Shown here in pieces: positions 43,504 through 51,458 of a DNA stretch of 64,000 bases. Source of the DNA: Dorea sp. D27 (GTDB lineage: Bacteria > Bacillota > Clostridia > Lachnospirales > Lachnospiraceae); assembly GCF_001185345.1 (NCBI RefSeq), contig NZ_KQ236743.1, positions 1,015,001 to 1,079,000 on the forward strand, in the 5' to 3' direction. Positions within the stretch are counted from its first letter, which is position 1; each line of letters opens with the position of its first letter. The notes beneath the pieces were generated by a model. That model did not search any database and had not been told where the DNA came from. It saw only the letters and a list, made by a program, of their open reading frames with translations. Position numbers and translations under genes: made by a program.

Positions 43504-43764
43504 TTACAAGAAGCGGTAAATGATGATTGATATTATTACGCCTATGATGCTTGCAATCGTAATCTTTATCGTCAGCCCGAACGTAATTACCAGCAGTCCC
43601 AGATTCAGGACGACCGGCTCATCCAGTCCGAAAGACTGGCCGTACCCGAGCCAGGAAAGAGCCGGTACTTTGTCCGCCAGCATTCCGATAAATCCACCGA
43701 GCACGATTCCCGTAAGAATGAGCAGAAAAAGCGCCCAGGCATTCTTGCTTCCAGTTCCCTTCAT
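43504..43764 (-). CDS. DUF4321 small membrane protein
   Basis: This 86-residue protein has two membrane segments (about 10-30 and 55-84) around a short outer loop. It belongs to the DUF4321 family, which is usually found just before radC-mre in Clostridia. GAGGAGG precedes the ATG. Its function is unknown; the position at the head of the morphogenesis operon suggests an envelope role. Confidence 0.85.
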   Translation of the reverse strand: MKGTGSKNAWALFLLILTGIVLGGFIGMLADKVPALSWLGYGQSFGLDEPVVLNLGLLVITFGLTIKITIASIIGVIISIIIYRFL

Positions 43765-43844
43765 ATGTACTCCTCCTCATTTATCTCAATAGAAAACTCA
43801 GTATATTTTATCATATTTAAGAATGAGTGTATATACTTATCCCA

Positions 43845-45494
43845 TTAAAAATTTCTTAAGGCTTCGTCATGTTTGTCGAATGGCCGGTATAATTTGGCGA
43901 TTGCCTCTGCCGCCTTCATACCGTCCATTGCCGCGGATGTGATACCGCCCGCATACCCTGCTCCTTCGCCGCATGGATAGATGCCCCGGATGCTGCTCTG
44001 CATGTCCGCTCCGCGTACAAGCCGTACCGGTGATGACGTACGGCTCTCCACTGCGGATACCACCGAATCGTCCCCGGAATACCCCGGAAGCTTCCGTTCA
44101 AAAGCAAGGATTCCCTCTTCTATATCACGCGCGAGGAATGTCGGAAATATGCTTCGGACATTCGTCCAACGGCAGGCTCCTTTTATCTGCGGGGCAACTT
44201 TTCCTTCTCCCGCAGACGGCCTGTCTTCCCGGTAGTCTTTCAACAGCTGGACCGGCACTTTCCCTCCTCCGGCACGGAACGCGGCCTCCTCAAGCCTCCG
44301 CTGGAATTCCACACCGGCAAGCGGCCCGCTGCCGCCATAATCCTCAGGAGACACGGTCACGATTACTGCACTGTTGGCATTTTGGCCTCCACGGTCATGG
44401 CAGCTCATGCCATTAACCGCAAGCCTTCCCTCCTCGGATGACGCATTAACGACATAGCCGCCCGGACACATGCAGAACGTATACACCCCTCTCCCATCCA
44501 AGGCTGAGGCTGTGAGCTTATAAGACGCCGGGGGCAGCTTTCCCTGATAATCCTTTCCATACTGGACTTCATCTACCATAGACTGGGCATGCTCGATGCG
44601 TACCCCTATGGCAAAAGACTTCGCTTCCATCGGAAGTCCCCTCTTTTCCAGCATCTCGAATGTATCGCGCGCACTGTGCCCGATTGCAAAGACCGCGGCC
44701 TCTGTCTCGAGACGGTACTGCTCTCCTGTTACCGTATCTTCAATAACCAGTTGTGCAAGCCGCCTGCCTTTCCCTTCTCCGGCTGTCCGGATATCTCTTA
44801 CGAGAGAATGGAAGCGGACCTCCCCGCCCATCTTCTCTATTGTCCTTCGCATATTTTTTACGATGCCGGAAAGCATATCGGTTCCGAGATGAGGCTTGCT
44901 CTGGTACAGAATCTCTCCCGGCGCCCCGTGCTCTGCAAATACTTTGAGCACCCTTGCGTTGCGCAGCTGCGGGTCTCTGACAAGGGTATTCAGCTTGCCG
45001 TCTGAAAACGTTCCCGCACCGCCTTCTCCGAACTGGACATTGGACTGCAGATCCAGTCTCCCGCCCTCCCAGAACTGCCTCACATCTTCAAGCCGCCTGT
45101 CTACATCCGCTCCTCTTTCGAGCAGAATCGGGCGATATCCATGCAGTGCAAGTTCATAGCCGCAGAACAGACCCGCGGGGCCTGTCCCGATGATTACAGG
45201 ACGGTGCTTTAGCGGGCGCTCTCCTTCTGTCTTCAGCACATATTCCGGATCCGGTCCGCAAAACGATATCTGTTTATTTTTTATGCGCTTTTTAACAGAC
45301 CGCTCGTCTGATACATGTACGTCAACCGTATAGACGTAATAGATGTCCGGTTTCTTTCTCGCATCCAGCGACTGTTTTCTGATTGTATAAGAAAGCAGCG
45401 CATGTCTGTCAATACGCAGCAATTTCAGTATCTTTTCTTTCAATTCCTCTTTTGTATGGGCGGCGGAAAGCTTAAGCTGTGTAATACGTATCAT
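43845..45494 (-). CDS. FAD-dependent dehydrogenase of unknown substrate
   Basis: This 549-residue flavoprotein has an unusual N-terminal domain (about 1-85, starting MIRITQLKLSAAHTKEEL), then the Rossmann motif IGTGPAGLFCGYELALHGY, ERGADVDRRLEDV and NVQFGEGGAGTFSDGKL. It ends with the FAD loop IYPCGEGAGYAGGITSAAMDG. This is a conserved bacterial family without firm function, related to geranylgeranyl reductase-like proteins. It lies 208 bases after the baiN-like gene, separated by a terminator, so it is probably its own unit. Confidence 0.85.
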   Translation of the reverse strand: MIRITQLKLSAAHTKEELKEKILKLLRIDRHALLSYTIRKQSLDARKKPDIYYVYTVDVHVSDERSVKKRIKNKQISFCGPDPEYVLKTEGERPLKHRPVIIGTGPAGLFCGYELALHGYRPILLERGADVDRRLEDVRQFWEGGRLDLQSNVQFGEGGAGTFSDGKLNTLVRDPQLRNARVLKVFAEHGAPGEILYQSKPHLGTDMLSGIVKNMRRTIEKMGGEVRFHSLVRDIRTAGEGKGRRLAQLVIEDTVTGEQYRLETEAAVFAIGHSARDTFEMLEKRGLPMEAKSFAIGVRIEHAQSMVDEVQYGKDYQGKLPPASYKLTASALDGRGVYTFCMCPGGYVVNASSEEGRLAVNGMSCHDRGGQNANSAVIVTVSPEDYGGSGPLAGVEFQRRLEEAAFRAGGGKVPVQLLKDYREDRPSAGEGKVAPQIKGACRWTNVRSIFPTFLARDIEEGILAFERKLPGYSGDDSVVSAVESRTSSPVRLVRGADMQSSIRGIYPCGEGAGYAGGITSAAMDGMKAAEAIAKLYRPFDKHDEALRNF

Positions 45495-45555
45495 TTCAAT
45501 ATCCCTTTCTTATATTATAATCTCACTGGCACCGATTCGCATTTTACCTGAAAAA

Positions 45556-45620
45556 TATAGAGAGAAGACCCAGAACAGAAACGATTGCACGCTTCTGCAC
45601 CGGGCCTTCTGTTCTTCTCA
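45556..45620 (-). terminator. terminator of the mutS-to-baiN-like operon
   Basis: On the minus strand AGAACAGAA pairs with TTCTGTTCT, extended by GAGAAG/CTTCTC past a small bulge, and is followed by a T-rich run (TCTATATTTTT). The gap 45621-45702 holds nothing else I can assign. Confidence 0.6.
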
Positions 45621-45702
45621 TATTCCTGTCCATCTGTCTGTGAACGGCGATACCAGGCGATGCACGGCTGACCCAGTGAACCAAGTATATTAATCTGAAT
45701 GG

Positions 45703-46929
45703 TTAGCGGCCGGCTGCATGGCAGCCGGCAATATGACCGCTGGCAACTGCCCATGTGATGTTATATCCTCCGCAGATTCCATCCACGTCCACCATCTCAC
45801 CTGCCAGATATAGACCAGGCACGTATAATGATTCCATCGTGTCCGGGCTTATCTCGGATGTCTTCACCCCTCCTGCACAAATCTGCGCCTGTTCAAAACC
45901 ATTCGTGGCCTCGATGTCGAGCAGCGTATGCTTGCATACAGCGGCGAGAGACTTGATCTGAGCCGGCGTTAGGTTCCCGGCCGGCATCTTTGCCTTGATA
46001 TGTGCAAGATCCAACAGTCTTGGAATCAGTTTCCGGTTGAAGATTCCTCTGAGGTATCCCTCTGCGCTGCGCTCCTTGAATTGTTCCGCCCTTCGGGCTA
46101 ACAGGCTTTCTGCATTCTGATATGACACATCCGGCAGAAAATCTGCCTCTACCTGTACGTTGCGTCTGTCATAGAGACCTCTTGATATGAAGCGGCTGAT
46201 CTGAAACACCGGGATGCCTGATATGCCGTAGCTCGTAATCTGCAGTTCGCCTGTATCTGCGGCCCTCTCTCTGCCGTCGATTCTGGCTGCAATCCTTGCC
46301 TCCGTCCTTACTCCCGACGCTTTGGCAAAAGGGTTGGCGCGTACCTTCAGCTGGACGAGAGCCGGAACGACCGGTTCCAGCGTATGTCCCAATCCCTGCG
46401 CCAGGGCATATCCGCTTCCGTCCGAGCCTGCAATCTGGGAAGCGCGGCTTCCGCAGGCAAGGATTACCTTGTCCGCCCGGTACAGCTTGTCTCCGCTCTC
46501 GATGGCAAATCCCCGTCCGTCCCTGCGGACGCTCCTCACATGCTCCTCCAAATGACAGCTTACTTGAAGGCGTTCCAGTTCCATCTGCAGGCTTTCCCTG
46601 ACATCTGCGGCTTGCTCGGAACGGGGATATACATAGTCTCCCCGTGACCGGGTCAGAAGTCCGAGGCTGTGGAAGAATTCCAGCGTCTGTTCGAGGCTGA
46701 ACTGCCGCAGTACGGCCTCTGCCAGCTGCGCTCCGCCGCCTCTGTAGTAATCTGCCGACAGCTGCATGTTCGTGAGGTTGCAGCGCCCGTTGCCGGTAGA
46801 AAGTATTTTCTTACCGAGAATTTCATTATGCTCAAGTATAAACACTTCCGCGCTGCTGTCCGTGCGTGCCGCTGTTATCGCGGCCGCCATGCCGGAGATG
46901 CCGCCGCCGATGATAGCTATCTTACCCAT
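45703..46929 (-). CDS. HI0933/BaiN family NAD(P)/FAD-dependent oxidoreductase
   Basis: This 408-residue flavoprotein has the start GKIAIIGGGISGMAAAITAAR, then GKKILSTGNGRCNLTN, LACGSRASQIAGSDGSGYALAQ and a C-terminal AGEMVDVDGICGGYNITWAVASG. All are hallmarks of the HI0933 (YhiN) family. One member, BaiN of C. scindens, has been reported to reduce bile acid C4-C5 and C6-C7 double bonds. The family is nearly universal in bacteria, so a housekeeping role is more likely by default. It ends the mutS-mutL-miaA operon here. Confidence 0.85.
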   Translation of the reverse strand: MGKIAIIGGGISGMAAAITAARTDSSAEVFILEHNEILGKKILSTGNGRCNLTNMQLSADYYRGGGAQLAEAVLRQFSLEQTLEFFHSLGLLTRSRGDYVYPRSEQAADVRESLQMELERLQVSCHLEEHVRSVRRDGRGFAIESGDKLYRADKVILACGSRASQIAGSDGSGYALAQGLGHTLEPVVPALVQLKVRANPFAKASGVRTEARIAARIDGRERAADTGELQITSYGISGIPVFQISRFISRGLYDRRNVQVEADFLPDVSYQNAESLLARRAEQFKERSAEGYLRGIFNRKLIPRLLDLAHIKAKMPAGNLTPAQIKSLAAVCKHTLLDIEATNGFEQAQICAGGVKTSEISPDTMESLYVPGLYLAGEMVDVDGICGGYNITWAVASGHIAGCHAAGR

Positions 46930-46952
46930 TGCTTCTGACTCCTTTCCCGCCG

Positions 46953-48236
46953 TCAGATTTTGACAAGCCCTTCTCTTACGATGTATTCGAGAGACATGAG
47001 AATCCCTAGTCTTGCGTGGGGCCAGGTCAGCCCTCCCTGAAAGTAGACCGCATACGGAGGCTTGATCGGTCCGTCCGCACTGAGTTCGATGGATGATCCC
47101 TGCACGAATGCCCCGGCTGCCATAATTACGTCGCTGTCATAGCCAGGCATCGCCCATGGTTCAGGAGACACATAGGAATCTACCGGCGCAGCGGCCTGTA
47201 TTCCCCTGCAGAAAGCGATGACCCCCTCCGGGGTTCCAAGCTGTACCGCCTGGATGATATCATGCCTGCTCTCTTTGCTGTCTGGTATGACGCTGAAACC
47301 GAGCTTTTCGTATATCCCGGCGGCGAATATCGCTCCCTTCAGCGCACTGGCAGCCACCGTCGGAGCGAGGAAAAGCCCCTGGTAGAAGGACTGCATCACA
47401 CCGAGCGATGCTCCTACCTCTTTGCCGAGTCCAGGTGATGTAAGCCGGTAGCCGCAGGCGTCAATCAGTTCTTTTCTGCCCGCGATGTAGCCTCCTATCG
47501 GCGCCAGGCCTCCGCCTGGATTCTTTATGAGCGATCCGACGACCATGTCCGCGCCTACGTCGCTTGGCTCCAGCGTCTCCACGAACTCGCCGTAGCAGTT
47601 GTCCACCATACAGATGATGCCGGGCTTGCGCCTCTTCACAAAAGCAATCAGCTCCCCAATCTGCTCCACAGAAAAGCTCGGCCGTGTCTGATAGCCTTTG
47701 GAGCGCTGTATCGTCACGATCTTCGTCCGTTCATTCAGCGCTTTTTCTATTCTGTCATAATCAAAGGTTCCGCCTTCTTTCAGATCCACCTGTCTGTAGG
47801 TGATTCCGTATTCTGCGAGAGAACCGCTGGACGGCCGGATACCGATAACTTCTTCCAGCGTGTCATATGGCTTTCCAACCGGCGACAGCAGTTCGTCCCC
47901 CGGGCGCAGATTGGCGCCAAGCGCCAACGAAAGCGCATGGGTTCCGCACGTAATCTGAGGCCGTACGAGGGCGCTGTCTGTATGGAATACAGAAGCATAC
48001 ACTTCCTCAAGGGTATCTCTGCCCTGGTCACTGTATCCGTATCCGCTTGCATAGTTGAAGCACGCCTCGCACACACGGTTCTCCTGCATGGCGTGAATGA
48101 CCTTGAGCTGGTTGTATTCCGCCGTCCTGTCTATCTCTTCAAAGCGTTCTTTCAATCCCGCCTCCAGCTCCCGGCCAAATGCAAGGACAGCGCTTCGTAT
48201 TCCCATTTCTTCATAAAGTTTTGTTATATCAGGCAT
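46953..48236 (-). CDS. methionine gamma-lyase family protein (aluminium-resistance/YnbB-like)
   Basis: This 427-residue PLP-dependent enzyme has a Cys/Met metabolism fold. TCGTHALSLALGANLRPGDELL, VDNCYGEFVETLEPSDVGADMVVGSLIKNPGGG (in part) and the Lys of SLIKNPGGG (PLP attachment) are family features. Homologues (YnbB in Bacillus) lie near hflX, glnR or miaA. The real reaction is uncertain. It follows the TPR-like gene closely and precedes the BaiN-family gene. Confidence 0.87.
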   Translation of the reverse strand: MPDITKLYEEMGIRSAVLAFGRELEAGLKERFEEIDRTAEYNQLKVIHAMQENRVCEACFNYASGYGYSDQGRDTLEEVYASVFHTDSALVRPQITCGTHALSLALGANLRPGDELLSPVGKPYDTLEEVIGIRPSSGSLAEYGITYRQVDLKEGGTFDYDRIEKALNERTKIVTIQRSKGYQTRPSFSVEQIGELIAFVKRRKPGIICMVDNCYGEFVETLEPSDVGADMVVGSLIKNPGGGLAPIGGYIAGRKELIDACGYRLTSPGLGKEVGASLGVMQSFYQGLFLAPTVAASALKGAIFAAGIYEKLGFSVIPDSKESRHDIIQAVQLGTPEGVIAFCRGIQAAAPVDSYVSPEPWAMPGYDSDVIMAAGAFVQGSSIELSADGPIKPPYAVYFQGGLTWPHARLGILMSLEYIVREGLVKI

Positions 48237-48237
48237 C

Positions 48238-48549
48238 TTAGCAATTGTCTCCTCCCTGCCATGCGTTCATTATCTTTGTCTTAAGAGACGCGCATCTGGC
48301 GTCAAATTCCGGATTCAGCGGCTTTATCTCCAGAACGATGTCTGCCGATTCCCGGTAGCGCTTCATGTCATACAGAAGTGCCGCGCGGTTCAGATCGTAC
48401 AGAGCTTCCTCCCCCTTCGTGCAGATGAGCGGAGCGAGCTCCAGCAGCTGCTTGTATGTAGCAGCCGCGTTATGGCTGCGTGAATAAAGTTCCATCAATG
48501 TGTTCATTTTCTTCAGGAACTGGTTCCCCCCGAAAAATCTTCTAAACAT
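48238..48549 (-). CDS. small TPR-like protein overlapping miaA
   Basis: This 103-residue, mostly helical protein (ALYDLNRAALLYDMKRYRESADIVLEIKPLN is TPR-like in part) has no known name that I recognise. Its ATG lies inside the 3' end of miaA (37 base overlap), and it ends 2 bases before the next gene, so it is clearly operonic. The function is unknown. Confidence 0.7.
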   Translation of the reverse strand: MFRRFFGGNQFLKKMNTLMELYSRSHNAAATYKQLLELAPLICTKGEEALYDLNRAALLYDMKRYRESADIVLEIKPLNPEFDARCASLKTKIMNAWQGGDNC

Positions 48550-49487
48550 AGTACTCCCTCCAAATGTTTTATCATAGCGTGTACCATTTCTTCTTCGTCA
48601 TATCCATACGTCTTCTTGTCGATCCAGATTACATTTTTCTCCCTCTTAAACCATGTAATCTGCCTCTTTGCAAAATGCCTCGTATCCCGTTTGATCGTAT
48701 AGACTGCTTCTTCCAGTGTACATCTTCCGTCAAGATAGTCAAGTATTTCTTTGTAGCCAAGCCCCTGCATGGATACCATCTCCTTCGTATACCCCATCTT
48801 CTTCAGGCCGCGCACTTCATCCACAAGGCCATCCTCTATCATCTTGTCCACCCGCCCGTCAATCCGGGCATAGAGATGCCCCCTGTCATCCGTCAGCACA
48901 AAGTAAACCGCGTTGTAAGGGGACTCTTTTGCCCGTTCTCTTTCGTTATGTTCAGAAATCTTCTGCCCGGTCTGTTCATAGAACTCCAGCGCCCGAATCA
49001 CCCGTTTGACATTATTCGGATGTATGCGGGCGGCGGATGCTTCATCCACTTCCGCAAGACGCTCGTGCAGCTTCTCGGCGCCGTGTCTGTGCGCATAACC
49101 GGCAAGCCGGTCCCGGATGTCGCTGCCGGTTCCGTTCTCCGCAAAATCGATGTCATAGAGCAGCGCCTGGATATAAAAGCCGGTTCCGCCGACAACGACA
49201 GGAATCCTGTCTCTTCCATAGATGTGCTCCACCGCCTTTTTCGCCATCTCCTGAAAACGGACGACGTTAAATTCCTCCGACGGCAAAAGCTCATCCACGA
49301 GATGATGCGGTATGCCGTGCATCTCTTCAGGCCTTATCTTAGCGGAGCCGATGTCCATATATTTGTACACCTGCATCGAATCGGCGGATATGATTTCGCC
49401 GCCGATTGCCTTGGCAAGTGAGATAGATGCTTTTGTTTTGCCGACAGCAGTAGGCCCGGTCAGTACCACTAATGGTCTCTTCTTCAT
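48513..49487 (-). CDS. miaA: MiaA, tRNA dimethylallyltransferase
   Basis: This enzyme adds a dimethylallyl group to adenosine 37 of tRNAs that read UNN codons. The 324-residue protein has the P-loop GPTAVGKTKAS, then ISADSMQVYKYMDIGSAK, the DDRGHLYARIDGRVD region and the C-terminal TRHFAKRQITWFKRE. MiaB, which methylthiolates its product, is also in this window at 54690. It lies directly after mutL, as in many bacteria. Confidence 0.96.
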   Translation of the reverse strand: MKKRPLVVLTGPTAVGKTKASISLAKAIGGEIISADSMQVYKYMDIGSAKIRPEEMHGIPHHLVDELLPSEEFNVVRFQEMAKKAVEHIYGRDRIPVVVGGTGFYIQALLYDIDFAENGTGSDIRDRLAGYAHRHGAEKLHERLAEVDEASAARIHPNNVKRVIRALEFYEQTGQKISEHNERERAKESPYNAVYFVLTDDRGHLYARIDGRVDKMIEDGLVDEVRGLKKMGYTKEMVSMQGLGYKEILDYLDGRCTLEEAVYTIKRDTRHFAKRQITWFKREKNVIWIDKKTYGYDEEEMVHAMIKHLEGVLCLEDFSGGTSS

Positions 49488-49489
49488 AG

Positions 49490-51457
49490 TTATACGATCC
49501 TCTTAAACTTCTTCTCAAGCTCCCGCTTCGTCATGGCGATGATAGTAGGGCGGCCATGCGGACAATGATACGGATTCTCCAGCATAAGCAGTTCGCCGAT
49601 CAGCGCATCCACTTCCGCCGCCGACAGCTTCATATTACCTTTGACCGCAGCTTTGCATGACATGGATGCCACCTTCTCATCAATCAGGTCCGGTGACAGG
49701 GTTCTGCTTATTTCATCGGACAAGCTGTCTATCATCTCCATGAGCAGCTCTTTTTTGGCAATGCTGAACAGGTTATCCGGTACTGCTCTCACGGCGTAAG
49801 ACTCCTGCCCAAACTCTTCTATCTCAAATCCGACTTTTGTAAACTGCTCCATGTAAGTATTCAGGAGCTCCGCCTCCTGCATCGTAAGATTCAGGATGAT
49901 CGGCGGGCTGATATACTGGGAGGTGAATTCCTTCGTCTTCATATTCTTCAGCGTGCGTTCATATAGTACCCTTTCATGCGCCGCATGCTGGTCAATGATG
50001 TATAGGCTGTCATGGAATTCGATGATCCAATATGTGTCAAACGCCTGTCCGATGAGCTTATACTCTGCCTTCCTCTCACGGTCGAGCAGCTTTTCTTCAA
50101 ACATATCTATCTGCTTCCCGGTCCCGCTGCCCTTCTGCAGCGCCGGGCTGTCCGTTTTCCGGCCATGGATGTTTTCTCTCTGTCCGCCGCCGGACTTCGC
50201 ATATTCTACGGCTTCGCGTATCCGGTCTGCCTGAACATCCGGCTTGAATATGGCATTCTTATCTTGCACTTCGGCAGATGAATGCTGATCATGATAGGAG
50301 CGGACTCTCTTTCTCATCTCCTCCATGAAGTACTCCACGTCCTTCTGGCCCGGATTCTTCCCGGCAGGCGCTTCTTCCCGTATAGGAGCCGCCGGTGCCT
50401 CTGCTGCCACCTGTCTCATCGCAGCCTCCGCCTTGGGCGGCTCCGGAACCTCTACATGGGGAATGAGCTCCTCAGCGTGGAGTCCCCGGTCAACCGCCTC
50501 ATATACAGAATTATAGACATCCTGCTGGTTATGAAACCGTAATTCCATCTTTGTCGGATGTACATTGACATCGATATGTTCTCCGTCTATCTCCATCTGC
50601 AGCACGACAAAAGGATATTTGTGCTGCATCGTAAAGTCTTTGTAGGCGTCTTCGATGGCTTTCGCTATCATACTGCTCTTCACATATCTGCCATTGATAA
50701 AATAATTCTCAAAATTGCGGTTTCCCCTTGATATCAGAGGCTTCCCCAGATAACCTGTAATCTTCATCCCGGTGCGCTCGTAGTTTACAGCGAGCAGATT
50801 TGCCGTAATCTCTCTCCCATACACGTGATAAATGACATCTTTGAGGCTGCCGTTTCCAGAAGTGTGAATTTTCGACTGTCCGTTATTGATAAACTGAAAA
50901 GATATTTCAGGATGGGACAGCGCCAGTCTCGTCACCAGTTCCCCCACATGGCTTGCCTCTGTCATCGGTGTCTTTAAGAACTTTCTTCTGGCAGGAGTAT
51001 TATAGAACAGCTGACGGATGAGGAATGTCGTCCCGTCCGGTGCACCTGTATCGTCCAGCGCTTCCTCTTTTCCGCCCGCGATGCGGTAGCTCGTGCCAAA
51101 AGTATCCGCTTTCGTCTTTGTGACCAGTTCTACCTGTGACACCGCTGCAATGCTGGAAAGCGCCTCTCCCCGGAACCCGAGGGAACCGATATGTACGAGA
51201 TCATCCACAGAACGGATTTTGCTCGTAGAATGTCTCAGAAACGCGGAAGGCACTTCTTCTCTGGCAATGCCGCAGCCATTGTCCGCAATACGTATATAGG
51301 AGATGCCTCCTTCTTTGATCTCTACGGTAACAGACGTAGCACCCGCGTCTATCGCATTCTCCACCAGCTCCTTCACGACAGAGGCCGGGCGCTCAATCAC
51401 CTCTCCCGCGGCAATCTTATCTATTGTTACCTGGTCCAATACTTGTATCTTATTCAT
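49490..51457 (-). CDS. mutL: MutL, DNA mismatch repair endonuclease
   Basis: This 655-residue protein links MutS to strand incision. The GHKL ATPase has the N-terminal motifs ELVENAIDAGAT, IADNGCGI and HSTSKIRSVDDL, then GFRGEALSSIAAVS. After a Pro/Ala-rich linker (about 340-440) the C-terminal dimerisation domain has DQHAAHERVLYE, a metal-binding endonuclease motif variant, and CPHGRPTII near the end. It follows mutS by 1 base. Confidence 0.96.
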   Translation of the reverse strand: MNKIQVLDQVTIDKIAAGEVIERPASVVKELVENAIDAGATSVTVEIKEGGISYIRIADNGCGIAREEVPSAFLRHSTSKIRSVDDLVHIGSLGFRGEALSSIAAVSQVELVTKTKADTFGTSYRIAGGKEEALDDTGAPDGTTFLIRQLFYNTPARRKFLKTPMTEASHVGELVTRLALSHPEISFQFINNGQSKIHTSGNGSLKDVIYHVYGREITANLLAVNYERTGMKITGYLGKPLISRGNRNFENYFINGRYVKSSMIAKAIEDAYKDFTMQHKYPFVVLQMEIDGEHIDVNVHPTKMELRFHNQQDVYNSVYEAVDRGLHAEELIPHVEVPEPPKAEAAMRQVAAEAPAAPIREEAPAGKNPGQKDVEYFMEEMRKRVRSYHDQHSSAEVQDKNAIFKPDVQADRIREAVEYAKSGGGQRENIHGRKTDSPALQKGSGTGKQIDMFEEKLLDRERKAEYKLIGQAFDTYWIIEFHDSLYIIDQHAAHERVLYERTLKNMKTKEFTSQYISPPIILNLTMQEAELLNTYMEQFTKVGFEIEEFGQESYAVRAVPDNLFSIAKKELLMEMIDSLSDEISRTLSPDLIDEKVASMSCKAAVKGNMKLSAAEVDALIGELLMLENPYHCPHGRPTIIAMTKRELEKKFKRIV

Positions 51458-51458
51458 A

